Positions 1-5,787 of a DNA stretch of 6,842 bases are shown piece by piece. The position numbers and the translations under genes are program-made. Every line of letters starts with the position of its first letter. Position 1 is the first letter of the stretch. The DNA lies in contig DKDD01000102.1 in the NCBI GenBank assembly GCA_002451715.1, positions 845-7,686 of the forward strand. The letters are read 5' to 3'. The notes beneath the pieces were generated by a model. That model was not told the DNA's origin. It searched no databases and was given only the letters and a program-made list of their open reading frames with translations. This DNA is from Ruminococcaceae bacterium UBA6857. GTDB lineage: Bacteria; Bacillota; Clostridia; Oscillospirales; Acutalibacteraceae.

Positions 1-241
1 AACGCGGCCGTGTTATTTTTTGTGCAGAAAATTTTTGTGCACTGAGCAATAAAACGGCAGAAAAGCTTTTAAAAAATTAAAAACAAAAAAAATTCTGCCA
101 AACATTCCGGTGAAAAAACCACATTTAAAGTACATTTAAAGAGCAAAAGAAGCAAACGTATACATAATATGCAAAAATGTTTTAAAACAGACTGCGCAGA
201 AAAAAAGTTAATAAAAAATCAACAAAGATTTCAAAAATCAC
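1..241. other. Intergenic region, no gene seen
   Basis: I see no supportable coding region here. The DNA is very A/T-rich. The first bases (GC-rich, then TTATTTTTT at about 13-21) could be the 3' half of a terminator belonging to a gene to the left, but the other half would be outside the window. Small repeats are visible: ATTTTTGTGCA-like copies near 15-26 and 31-41, a 7-base inverted repeat GGCAGAA (56-62) / TTCTGCC (93-99), and ACATTTAAAG twice at 121-130 and 132-141. None can be given a function. Confidence 0.6.
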
Positions 242-270
242 TTGAAATTTGTCATACTCGGTGATATAAT
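242..270 (+). promoter_or_regulatory. Sigma-A type promoter of the secreted repeat protein gene
   Basis: TTGAAA at 242-247 is followed by a 17-base spacer and TATAAT at 265-270. TGA directly before the -10 hexamer makes it an extended -10 element. Transcription should start near 277, leaving a leader of about 35 bases with AGGAGG at 298-303, eight bases before the ATG at 312. This is the closest-to-consensus promoter in the window and suggests high expression. Confidence 0.85.
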
Positions 271-311
271 TTAGGCAAGATAATCAAATATTTTACAAGG
301 AGGAAATCCAC

Positions 312-959
312 ATGAAAAAAGTATTATCTGTATTTTTGGCAATTCTCATGCTCTGCGGAGCTCTTTCGGTTGGCTCGTTTGCAGAAGGAACAACAACTCC
401 CGCAACTCCCGGAACACTTCCCAATAGTCAGTGGTTTGGTGAACCCGGATCAGGTGCTCCCGCAACTCGTGAGCAGGTCATTATTTCTTTCAATCTTAAC
501 GGCGGTACTCTTAAAGCAGGCGTTCAGTATCCTGTTTTTGATTCAACAACAGGAACCCACATTTATACCGACGGTAAGGACATCACCGGAACATACTACA
601 TGGTTCCCGGTCCGACCGATTCCAGCTCAATGAGAGAAGGCACCCTTGTTTCTCTTCCCGCTGTTGACGCTCCCAAGGGTTGGCAGTTTGACGGTTGGTA
701 TTGCGAAAGCTGCGCAGGTCTTTCACTTGAAAAGCAGACCCTCGGCGCTGCAACATTCAAAATTCCCGAAGGCACAAGAGGAACCGTAATTCAGTTCAGT
801 GCTTCTTATCGTCCTGAAACAGTTGACGGCGATACCATGACTAAGGTTATCAACATCCTTAGCAAGGTTTTCGGCGCAATCATTGGTCTCATCGTATTCC
901 AGGATATGGACGCAGGCATTGAATTTATGAAGGAAATCTTCAGCAAAGTTCTTGGCTAA
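312..959 (+). CDS. Secreted protein with one InlB/Listeria-Bacteroides-type repeat
   Basis: 215 residues. Residues 1-24 form a classical signal peptide (MKK, hydrophobic core, then GSFA before EG) with likely cleavage after A24. Cys15 does not sit in a lipobox. A short Thr/Pro/Gly-rich linker (25-55) leads to a beta-rich segment, about 56-168, that begins ISFNLNGGT and contains GTLVSLPA and FDGWYCESCAG. These are the usual marks of the InlB B-repeat / Listeria-Bacteroides repeat (Flg_new) family of extracellular modules. C131 and C134 could form a disulfide. The C-terminus (about 177-215) holds a hydrophobic helix, IGLIVF near 191-196, with a following amphipathic stretch that could hold the protein at the membrane; no LPxTG sorting signal is present. 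The gene has its own promoter and terminator, so it is monocistronic. The molecular role is unknown; an exported surface or adhesion-related protein is inference from the repeat family. Confidence 0.85.
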   Translation: MKKVLSVFLAILMLCGALSVGSFAEGTTTPATPGTLPNSQWFGEPGSGAPATREQVIISFNLNGGTLKAGVQYPVFDSTTGTHIYTDGKDITGTYYMVPGPTDSSSMREGTLVSLPAVDAPKGWQFDGWYCESCAGLSLEKQTLGAATFKIPEGTRGTVIQFSASYRPETVDGDTMTKVINILSKVFGAIIGLIVFQDMDAGIEFMKEIFSKVLG

Positions 960-978
960 ACTATAAAAACATTTTTTG

Positions 979-1009
979 CGGCGTTGCCTTTTCGGCGGCG
1001 CCGTTTTTT
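979..1009 (+). terminator. Intrinsic terminator after the secreted protein gene
   Basis: A ten-pair GC-rich stem pairs 979-988 with 994-1003. CGGCG pairs with CGCCG, two T-G wobble pairs follow, then GCC pairs with GGC. The loop is TTTTC and six T residues follow at 1004-1009. It begins 19 bases after the stop codon and separates the gene from dinB. Confidence 0.88.
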
Positions 1010-1099
1010 GGTACGGGCAAGGCTGTTTTCAATCAAAGCTTTTTGTTTTTGCTCAAAGCGGCAGAAAAAATTTTTTCCGGCCTATTCGGAATTTACCTC

Positions 1100-1128
1100 T
1101 TTACAAACGAAATAAAACGTGCTATCAT
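1100..1128 (+). promoter_or_regulatory. Promoter of dinB
   Basis: TTTACA at 1100-1105, a 17-base spacer and TATCAT at 1123-1128. The start of transcription is expected near 1135, inside the LexA box. Because the ATG at 1119 lies before this start point, it cannot be the translation start from this promoter; the ATG at 1164 can. Confidence 0.8.
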
Positions 1129-1133
1129 ATAAA

Positions 1134-1147
1134 CGAACAAACGTTCG
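1134..1147 (+). promoter_or_regulatory. LexA (DinR) box on the dinB transcription start
   Basis: CGAACAAACGTTCG matches the Gram-positive LexA/DinR consensus CGAACRNRYGTTYG at all 14 positions. It begins five bases after the -10 hexamer and covers the expected transcription start, so bound LexA would block the promoter. This predicts that the polymerase is induced by DNA damage. Confidence 0.9.
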
Positions 1148-1163
1148 AAAGAAGGTAACACAG

Positions 1164-2408
1164 ATGGCGGAAAGAGTGATTCTTCATTGCGACTTAAATA
1201 ATTTTTTTGCTTCGGTCGAATGTATTGAAAACCCGGAATACAGAGATGTTCCGATGGCTGTTTGCGGAAACGTTGAAGAACGGCACGGAATTGTTCTTGC
1301 CAAAAACGAAAGGGCAAAAAAGTTCGGCGTGAAAACCGCCGAAACAATTTGGGAAGCAAAAATAAAATGTCCCTCGCTCGTAATCGCGCCGCCGCACTAT
1401 GAAGAATATGTGAAGTATTCAAAACTTGTGCGTTCGATTTATGAAGAGTATGCCGACAAAGTTGAGCCGTTCGGCATGGACGAATGTTGGCTCGATGTTT
1501 CGGGAAGCCGCTACCTTTTCAAAAGCGGAAAAGAAGTTGCCTATGAAATCAAAGAGCGCGTGAAAAAAGAAACCGGGCTGACAATTTCCGCCGGCGTAAG
1601 CTTCAACAAAGTTTTTGCAAAACTTGCGTCAGACATGAAAAAGCCGGATGCCGTGACGGTAATCAGCAAGGCGAATTTTCGCTCGGTGGTTTGGCCGCTT
1701 GCGGCGGAAGAGATGATCGGCGTCGGCAAAGCAACAAAACGAAAACTCAATTCGATCGGTGTCTATACCCTCGGCGAACTTGCAAACACCGACCCGGCAA
1801 TGCTTCGCCTGCTTTTCGGAAAAACGGGGGAGCAGCTTTCGATTTGTGCTGCGGGGAAAGATTCTTCGCCCGTGATTTCAAAAGCGGAGATTCCGCCGGC
1901 AAAAAGTTTCGGAAGAAGCATGACCTGCGCCGAAGACCTCAAAACGCCGGAAGAAGTCGCTTCGGTAATGCTTTATCTTACAGGAAAAGTTGCCGCTTCG
2001 CTCAGAGAAAACAATGTTATGGCAACCGTTGTGCAAATTCATATCCGCGATGAAAAGCTTGTTGTTCGCGAATCTCAGGCGCACCTTTCTCAGCCGACAA
2101 GAATCACCGAAATGCTTTTTTCGCTCGGAATGGAGCTTTTTTCAAAAGTTTGGAAATGGGACCAAAACGTTCGCTCGATCGGAATCCGTGCGTGTGAACT
2201 TGTTGACGAAAACTGCTTTTCGCAGTATAACCTTTTTTACAGCAGTCTTCGCTATGACAAACTTGAAAAGCTTGAATCAAAGGTGTTCGACATCTGTAAT
2301 AAATACGGAAAAAATGCCGTTTTTCGCGCTTCAACAATGAGCCTTGCAACTTCAAAAAATCCCGAAACACCGGGAATCAATGACGTGCATTACATGGCAA
2401 AAAATTGA
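1164..2408 (+). CDS. dinB: DNA polymerase IV-type Y-family translesion polymerase
   Basis: 414 residues from the ATG at 1164, which has AAGAAGG eight bases upstream and lies after the mapped promoter and LexA box. It copies damaged DNA with low fidelity. Family features in order: palm motif CDLNNFFASVE with metal ligand D10 and steric-gate F15; GMDECWLDVSG with D106 and E107, the other catalytic acids; SAGVSFNKVFAKLASD (about 142-157), the conserved palm/fingers signature; a helix-hairpin-helix GVGKATKRKLNSIGVYTLGEL (about 186-206) in the thumb; a little-finger domain from about 247 (KSFGRSMTCAEDL). QYNLF at 354-358 resembles a beta-clamp binding pentapeptide, at about the position that QLNLF occupies in UmuC. 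The length is typical and all catalytic residues are present. The acid usually found two residues after the first metal ligand in E. coli Pol IV is N12 here. Whether it is closer to DinB or UmuC would need a tree; the Y-family assignment itself is secure. Confidence 0.93.
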   Translation: MAERVILHCDLNNFFASVECIENPEYRDVPMAVCGNVEERHGIVLAKNERAKKFGVKTAETIWEAKIKCPSLVIAPPHYEEYVKYSKLVRSIYEEYADKVEPFGMDECWLDVSGSRYLFKSGKEVAYEIKERVKKETGLTISAGVSFNKVFAKLASDMKKPDAVTVISKANFRSVVWPLAAEEMIGVGKATKRKLNSIGVYTLGELANTDPAMLRLLFGKTGEQLSICAAGKDSSPVISKAEIPPAKSFGRSMTCAEDLKTPEEVASVMLYLTGKVAASLRENNVMATVVQIHIRDEKLVVRESQAHLSQPTRITEMLFSLGMELFSKVWKWDQNVRSIGIRACELVDENCFSQYNLFYSSLRYDKLEKLESKVFDICNKYGKNAVFRASTMSLATSKNPETPGINDVHYMAKN

Positions 2409-2413
2409 CACGC

Positions 2414-2458
2414 TTTTTAAAAATATTTTTTTGAAAATATATACATTTTTAAAAATAT
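2414..2458. repeat. 13-bp direct repeat in the promoter region of the 472-aa gene
   Basis: TTTTTAAAAATAT occurs at 2414-2426 and again at 2446-2458, 32 bases apart, which is about three helical turns. The second copy fills the spacer of the proposed promoter. It could be a regulator site or curved A/T DNA. The low complexity of the unit makes chance plausible. Confidence 0.4.
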
Positions 2459-2468
2459 GTGTTAGAAT
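2440..2468 (+). promoter_or_regulatory. Probable promoter of the 472-aa gene
   Basis: TATACA at 2440-2445, 17 bases, then TAGAAT at 2463-2468 with TGT directly before it (an extended -10). The -35 is weak, but the extended -10 compensates. TTGACA at 2405-2410 has no -10 at proper spacing. No clear terminator lies between dinB and this promoter, so read-through from dinB is possible. Confidence 0.55.
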
Positions 2469-2505
2469 AAAATCGAAAATTTTTGTATTAAGCAGGAGGG
2501 GCGCT

Positions 2506-3924
2506 ATGGAATACACAACCGATTCAAATGATTTATTGAAAAGAGCCTTCGGCCTTATTGGCACAACGGCTTTTTTCGTTGAAAAAACCGATGAAAAAAC
2601 AGTTGTTCTCACCTTTGAATACATCGGCTGTTTCAATTGCGAACTCACCCTTTTTTCCTGCCGCTTTGAGCGGGAATTTGAAGGCTGTTATGTTTCAAAA
2701 GGCGACTGCTCTTTTGAAAAAAACGGAAAAGAAAATTTCATAAAATTTCCCGATTTTGCTTTAGATGACGATATCAAAAGCACAACGATTTTTTTTGAAA
2801 GCGCAAAAGCAACATTTCGCGTTTGCAATGCGTTCAAAAGCGTTGGCTTTTTTTCAAACGAACCGTGGCACCGCCTTTGCAAAATTTGCAGCGCAATCAC
2901 GGCAAAAGGGGCGCTGTTCCCCGAACTTTTGAACGAAAAGGAAAAAGAAATTCTTCCGCTTGTTCTGTTTGTTTTTGCAATCGGCAATCCTGCCGATGCC
3001 GTGAAATTTAAAGTGTCTGATGATTTTTACAGACTCGCAAAAGAAAACGGAACAAAAAAAGTTACAGAACTTCTTGACCGGTTTGCTTTTTCAATGGGTA
3101 AGAAAAAAATCAAAGCAACCGCCGAACTGTTTTTTGAACTGAACAAGGCCGAAAACAAAAAGCTTTTTCAAAAAGTATATGAAATTGTTTTGCTTTCTCA
3201 AAAAGACTACCCCTCGTTCACCGATGAAAACGAAAGCCTTTTGAAAAAAGTCTTGGAAAAACGCGTCGAAATAACAAGAACGCTCCATTCCTTGGGATAC
3301 ACGGGCGAGTACCCGTTGTTTTCAAAAAGGAAGAATATCAAATTCGCAACCTTTGAGTCGTACGGTATGGCGTATAGTCTCATTGGAGAAAAAGACGTTT
3401 TCTGCGCGGTCGATTTTGCCGAAATTTCGCCCGACGAATCGGATGTAATCATTGTTGCGCTGAGCGGAACAATGATGGCGAAAAAGAAAACGACTGAAAA
3501 CACCGACGCGCTTTCCTGCTTTTTCAACGCAAAAGGCAGCAGCCGCGGCGAACACACCGAATATGTGGTTTCGGCAGACAATGCCGCTATTTCACGCTCC
3601 GAGCGCGCGGCAGACAGTTTTGCTTTGGTTGCCGCAAAGCGCGCAGAACTCAAAAACCTTTCAAAAGGCGAAGCTGAGTATTTGGGCAAAAAGCACCGCA
3701 GTTTTTGGGTATATCTTTTTATGGCTCCTTTTTTCGGAATCGGCTGTTCGGTTTTGTTCACGCCGGCAATGATGGCTTTCACTTCGATTATCGAACATGT
3801 TTCCTTTATCGAAACTGCGAAAGATCCTTTGTGGAGGGATATTTTTCTTTATTTCTCGTTAATTGCCGGGGTACTTTTTTCGTTCGCGATGTTTATTGTT
3901 GAAAAAATAACTTCAAAAAAATAA
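2506..3924 (+). CDS. Unrecognised protein with two C-terminal membrane segments
   Basis: 472 residues from the ATG at 2506, which has AGGAGGG at 2494-2500 five bases upstream. The frame is open further left to 2344, but that part overlaps dinB and encodes A/T-rich spacer. I do not recognise the family. The N-terminal 50 residues contain MEYTTD, GLIG and YIGCFNC. The part to about 395 is mixed, Lys/Phe/Glu-rich and probably cytosolic, with no known catalytic motif that I can see; several Cys (in GCFNC and LCKICS) are scattered. Two hydrophobic helices follow at about 400-425 (FWVYLFMAPFFGIGCSVLF...) and 445-465 (DIFLYFSLIAGVLFSFAMF), and the protein ends in ITSKK. With no signal peptide and positive residues (KKHR) before the first helix, the large domain should lie in the cytoplasm, tethered by a C-terminal hairpin. 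A truncated paralogue follows directly, so the gene belongs to a family that duplicates in tandem. Confidence 0.8.
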   Translation: MEYTTDSNDLLKRAFGLIGTTAFFVEKTDEKTVVLTFEYIGCFNCELTLFSCRFEREFEGCYVSKGDCSFEKNGKENFIKFPDFALDDDIKSTTIFFESAKATFRVCNAFKSVGFFSNEPWHRLCKICSAITAKGALFPELLNEKEKEILPLVLFVFAIGNPADAVKFKVSDDFYRLAKENGTKKVTELLDRFAFSMGKKKIKATAELFFELNKAENKKLFQKVYEIVLLSQKDYPSFTDENESLLKKVLEKRVEITRTLHSLGYTGEYPLFSKRKNIKFATFESYGMAYSLIGEKDVFCAVDFAEISPDESDVIIVALSGTMMAKKKTTENTDALSCFFNAKGSSRGEHTEYVVSADNAAISRSERAADSFALVAAKRAELKNLSKGEAEYLGKKHRSFWVYLFMAPFFGIGCSVLFTPAMMAFTSIIEHVSFIETAKDPLWRDIFLYFSLIAGVLFSFAMFIVEKITSKK

Positions 3925-3945
3925 AAAATGAAAGGCGGCAAAGCT

Positions 3946-4062
3946 ATGGAACACACAACCGATTACTCTGCCGAAAGAGACGCGCTCGACCTTATTGGCA
4001 AATATGACTTTATGCTTGAAAAAGAACCCGAAAGCGTATACAGTCTGCATTTATGCGGCTGA
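3946..4062 (+). pseudogene. Truncated paralogue (38 codons) of the preceding 472-aa gene
   Basis: The open frame begins MEHTTD, where the upstream gene begins MEYTTD. The bases from GCTATGGAA through ACACAACCGATT are the same in both except for one change, and CCTTATTGGCA recurs at the matching position (LIG). E-K and a final G-C also align, so homology covers the first 40 or so residues. It then stops at TGA (4060-4062) inside a hairpin, where the intact gene continues for more than 430 codons. It lies 21 bases after the upstream stop codon with a weak AAAGGCGG ribosome site (3931-3938), so it would be translated from the same message. An in-frame ATG at 3928 is also possible, but 3946 matches the parent's start. 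I read it as a remnant left by deletion within a tandem array; a functional 38-residue peptide is less likely but not excluded. Confidence 0.75.
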
Positions 4063-4078
4063 TGTCTCAGCTGCATAA
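4051..4078 (+). repeat. 12-bp hairpin closing the truncated paralogue
   Basis: Bases 4051-4062 pair with 4067-4078 (TTATGCGGCTGA against TCAGCTGCATAA, one G-T wobble), with a four-base loop TGTC. The stop codon TGA forms the top of the left arm. There is no T tract on the + strand, so alone it is not a classical terminator on that strand. Its last two bases are shared with the A tract of the next hairpin, so the two structures are adjacent and could compete or stack. Confidence 0.7.
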
Positions 4079-4125
4079 AAAAGCTATGGCTGTAATGTCG
4101 TCTGCCGACAAGCCATAGCTTTTTT
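4077..4125. terminator. Bidirectional intrinsic terminator between converging transcripts
   Basis: AAAAAAGCTATGGCT-type left arm (4077-4091) pairs perfectly with 4111-4125. The stem continues after a small bulge (4092-4095) with TGTCG (4096-4100) against CGACA (4106-4110) and a five-base loop. The A run on one side and the T run on the other give a hairpin plus T tract on both strands. It serves the 472-aa gene from the left and the zinc operon from the right, whose last stop codon is 38 bases away. Confidence 0.92.
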
Positions 4126-4163
4126 AGTTAACAATATATGAGAAAAACTATTGTATAAAGCAA

Positions 4164-5705
4164 TTATCCAAGCGCACTTTTCAAAACAGAAAGGTTGTTT
4201 TCCATTGCGCCGAGATATGTTTTTCCGTCTTCAATATCTGCCGATGTGGTTGATTGAAGCGAATCCATGCTGTAAATTTTTGCATTTTTGGATTTGGTGT
4301 TTGAAACTATGGTTTCGGCAATATCGTGGTTTGTGCCCTCAATTGTGAGCACACACGGAAGTTTCAGCTCATCAACCTTTTCGGCAAGAAATTTTACCGT
4401 TTCAAAGCTTGCTTCGGTTTCGGCGGAACAACCGACAAAAGCGGCATAGTAGCTCAAACCGTAATCATCCACCAAATAGCGGAACGGGAAGCGGTCGCCG
4501 AACAAAACGGTTTTATAAGTCGCATTATTCACAGCTTTTTGATATTCGGCATCCAAATCGGAAAGTTTATTCACATACGTATTTGTGTTGGTAACATATG
4601 TGCTCTTGTTATCCGGGTCAAGTTCCTGCAAAGCATCTGAAATTGCGGCAACCAGCGTTTCGGCGTTCTTTAAAGACAGCCAAACGTGTTCGTCCTTTTC
4701 GGCCTCATGTCCCATAAGTTCATCAAGTATTTCTTCGGTTGAAAGTTCATTTTTAACAAAGAACGGGTTTGTTTCGGAATCGGTCAGTGCTGCAAAACTT
4801 TCGTTTCCGAAATAGATATGAAAATGTTCTGCTTTTCCCGGTTCATGTCCATGGTCATTAAATTGAACAAACTTCGGAGCATTATTGTCATCGGTCTTAA
4901 ACTGATAACGAACACTTTTAATTTTTCCGTCATCGTCGTTGATTGTTGTAAATCCGGAATAAGTATAGTTTCCGGTCACAGTCTTTCCGTCGGTATATTT
5001 AAAAGTAATTTCACTTCCGTCGATTGTTATATTTTCAACATCGCACTGCCATGAAGCTTTGTATTTTTCAAAAAAGGTTTTTTTTGTTGTTGCTTCATCG
5101 TCGTCATCTTCTGCCTTGTGTTCACAATATTCATCAAGATCTCCGTTTATGAGGTAAGGATAAAGCGATTTCCATTCACCGTCAAAATCCGAAAGCTCAC
5201 GATCTTCAATGTCGCTTTCTTTGATTTCTTCATCGTGGCTATGTTCGTGCTCTTCTTCCTGCATTCCCTCAACGGTTTCTTCGTCTTTGACAGAATCACC
5301 AAGCACATCAAGAAGATTGATTACTTTCATATTTTTGTTATCTGCGCTTTCAAGAGCACTGTCAACCCATTCGTCAGACTCGCCTCCGACATAAACAAAC
5401 ATATCGCAATCTGAAATTTTCAAAATATCTTCGGCTGTGGGTTGATAACTGTGCAAATCAACGCCGCTGTCGAGCAGCATCGTTATGTCGGCATTTGCGG
5501 CATTGCTGCCCAAAATTTGCTTAACCCAGTCATATTCCGGAAAAATGGTGGTAACGATTTTAAGTTTCTTTTCTGTTGCGGGTGCAGATGTGCTTTGAAT
5601 GGTGCTTTGGGTTGTTGTTTTATCCTTATCTGAATTGGTTGCGCAAGCAATAAAAATTCCGCAAATAATTACAACACAAAAAGCAATAGCTAATATTTTT
5701 TTCAT
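4164..5705 (-). CDS. adcA: Zinc ABC transporter substrate-binding lipoprotein with a nested ZinT domain
   Basis: 513 residues; ATG at 5705 with GGAGG nine bases upstream. It captures zinc outside the membrane and hands it to an ABC importer. Residues 1-21 are a lipoprotein signal ending FIAC, with C21 the likely lipidated residue, followed by a Ser/Thr-rich linker. The ZnuA/AdcA (cluster A-I) fold begins at about 47 (LKIVTTIFPEYDWVKQIL) with metal ligand H85 in GVDLHSYQPT. At 150-158 there is an acidic His-rich stretch (EEEHEHSHDEE). A complete ZinT/YodA domain follows at about 168-333: LSDFDGEWKSLYPYL, then QFNDH and HFHIYFGN with H285, H294 and H296 matching the ZinT zinc site. The ZnuA fold then resumes at DEHVWLSLKNAETL with ligand H340. 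GDRFPFRYLVDDYGL (402-416) occupies the place of the usual third His motif, with D404 at that position, and E456 lies in the last ligand region. AdcA of streptococci carries ZinT at its C-terminus; here it is inserted. No permease or ATPase gene is adjacent. The symbol is by domain content; znuA would be equally fair. Confidence 0.92.
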   Translation of the reverse strand: MKKILAIAFCVVIICGIFIACATNSDKDKTTTQSTIQSTSAPATEKKLKIVTTIFPEYDWVKQILGSNAANADITMLLDSGVDLHSYQPTAEDILKISDCDMFVYVGGESDEWVDSALESADNKNMKVINLLDVLGDSVKDEETVEGMQEEEHEHSHDEEIKESDIEDRELSDFDGEWKSLYPYLINGDLDEYCEHKAEDDDDEATTKKTFFEKYKASWQCDVENITIDGSEITFKYTDGKTVTGNYTYSGFTTINDDDGKIKSVRYQFKTDDNNAPKFVQFNDHGHEPGKAEHFHIYFGNESFAALTDSETNPFFVKNELSTEEILDELMGHEAEKDEHVWLSLKNAETLVAAISDALQELDPDNKSTYVTNTNTYVNKLSDLDAEYQKAVNNATYKTVLFGDRFPFRYLVDDYGLSYYAAFVGCSAETEASFETVKFLAEKVDELKLPCVLTIEGTNHDIAETIVSNTKSKNAKIYSMDSLQSTTSADIEDGKTYLGAMENNLSVLKSALG

Positions 5706-5752
5706 AAAATTAAACCTCCGAATTAATTAAGTAAAAAGGCATAACAAAACAG

Positions 5753-5768
5753 GGACAGCTTTCTGTCC
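5753..5768 (-). other. Small hairpin between the 97-aa gene and the zinc-binding protein gene
   Basis: On the - strand GGACAG-AAAG-CTGTCC forms a six-pair stem with a four-base loop, followed by a T-rich stretch that is not a clean T tract. It lies in the 82-base gap of an otherwise tight operon. It could be a weak attenuator or an mRNA processing/stability element that sets the ratio of binding protein to regulator. I see no convincing separate promoter in this gap. Confidence 0.45.
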
Positions 5769-5787
5769 TCTTTGCATTTTCACTTTT

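Noticed and set aside
1..311. CRISPR array or RNA gene in the A/T-rich left end
   Set aside because: Repeats are only 10-11 bases, two copies each, with no spacers, and no tRNA-like or riboswitch-like fold is visible.
976..1158. 60-codon + strand frame between the secreted protein and dinB
   Set aside because: It starts inside the terminator and runs through the dinB promoter and LexA box.
1119..1163. Longer dinB form starting at the ATG at 1119
   Set aside because: The -10 hexamer and LexA box overlap this stretch, transcription should begin near 1135, and the family's N-terminus (AERVILHCDLNNFF) fits the ATG at 1164 with its own ribosome site.
2344..2505. N-terminal extension of the 472-aa protein to 2344
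   Set aside because: It overlaps the end of dinB, encodes A/T-rich spacer that contains the promoter, and the ATG at 2506 has AGGAGGG; the paralogue fragment starts at the same residue.
3207..3782. 191-codon open frame on the - strand inside the 472-aa gene
   Set aside because: It is the complement of a clearly coding + strand gene, has no ribosome site that I can see, and shows no recognisable domain.
4045..4090. Selenocysteine or readthrough at the TGA of the truncated paralogue
   Set aside because: The hairpin includes the TGA in its stem rather than lying downstream as a bacterial SECIS would, and the frame after it shows no convincing homology to the parent.
5705..5771. Separate promoter for the zinc-binding lipoprotein gene
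   Set aside because: No -35/-10 pair at proper spacing is visible on the - strand in the 82-base gap.
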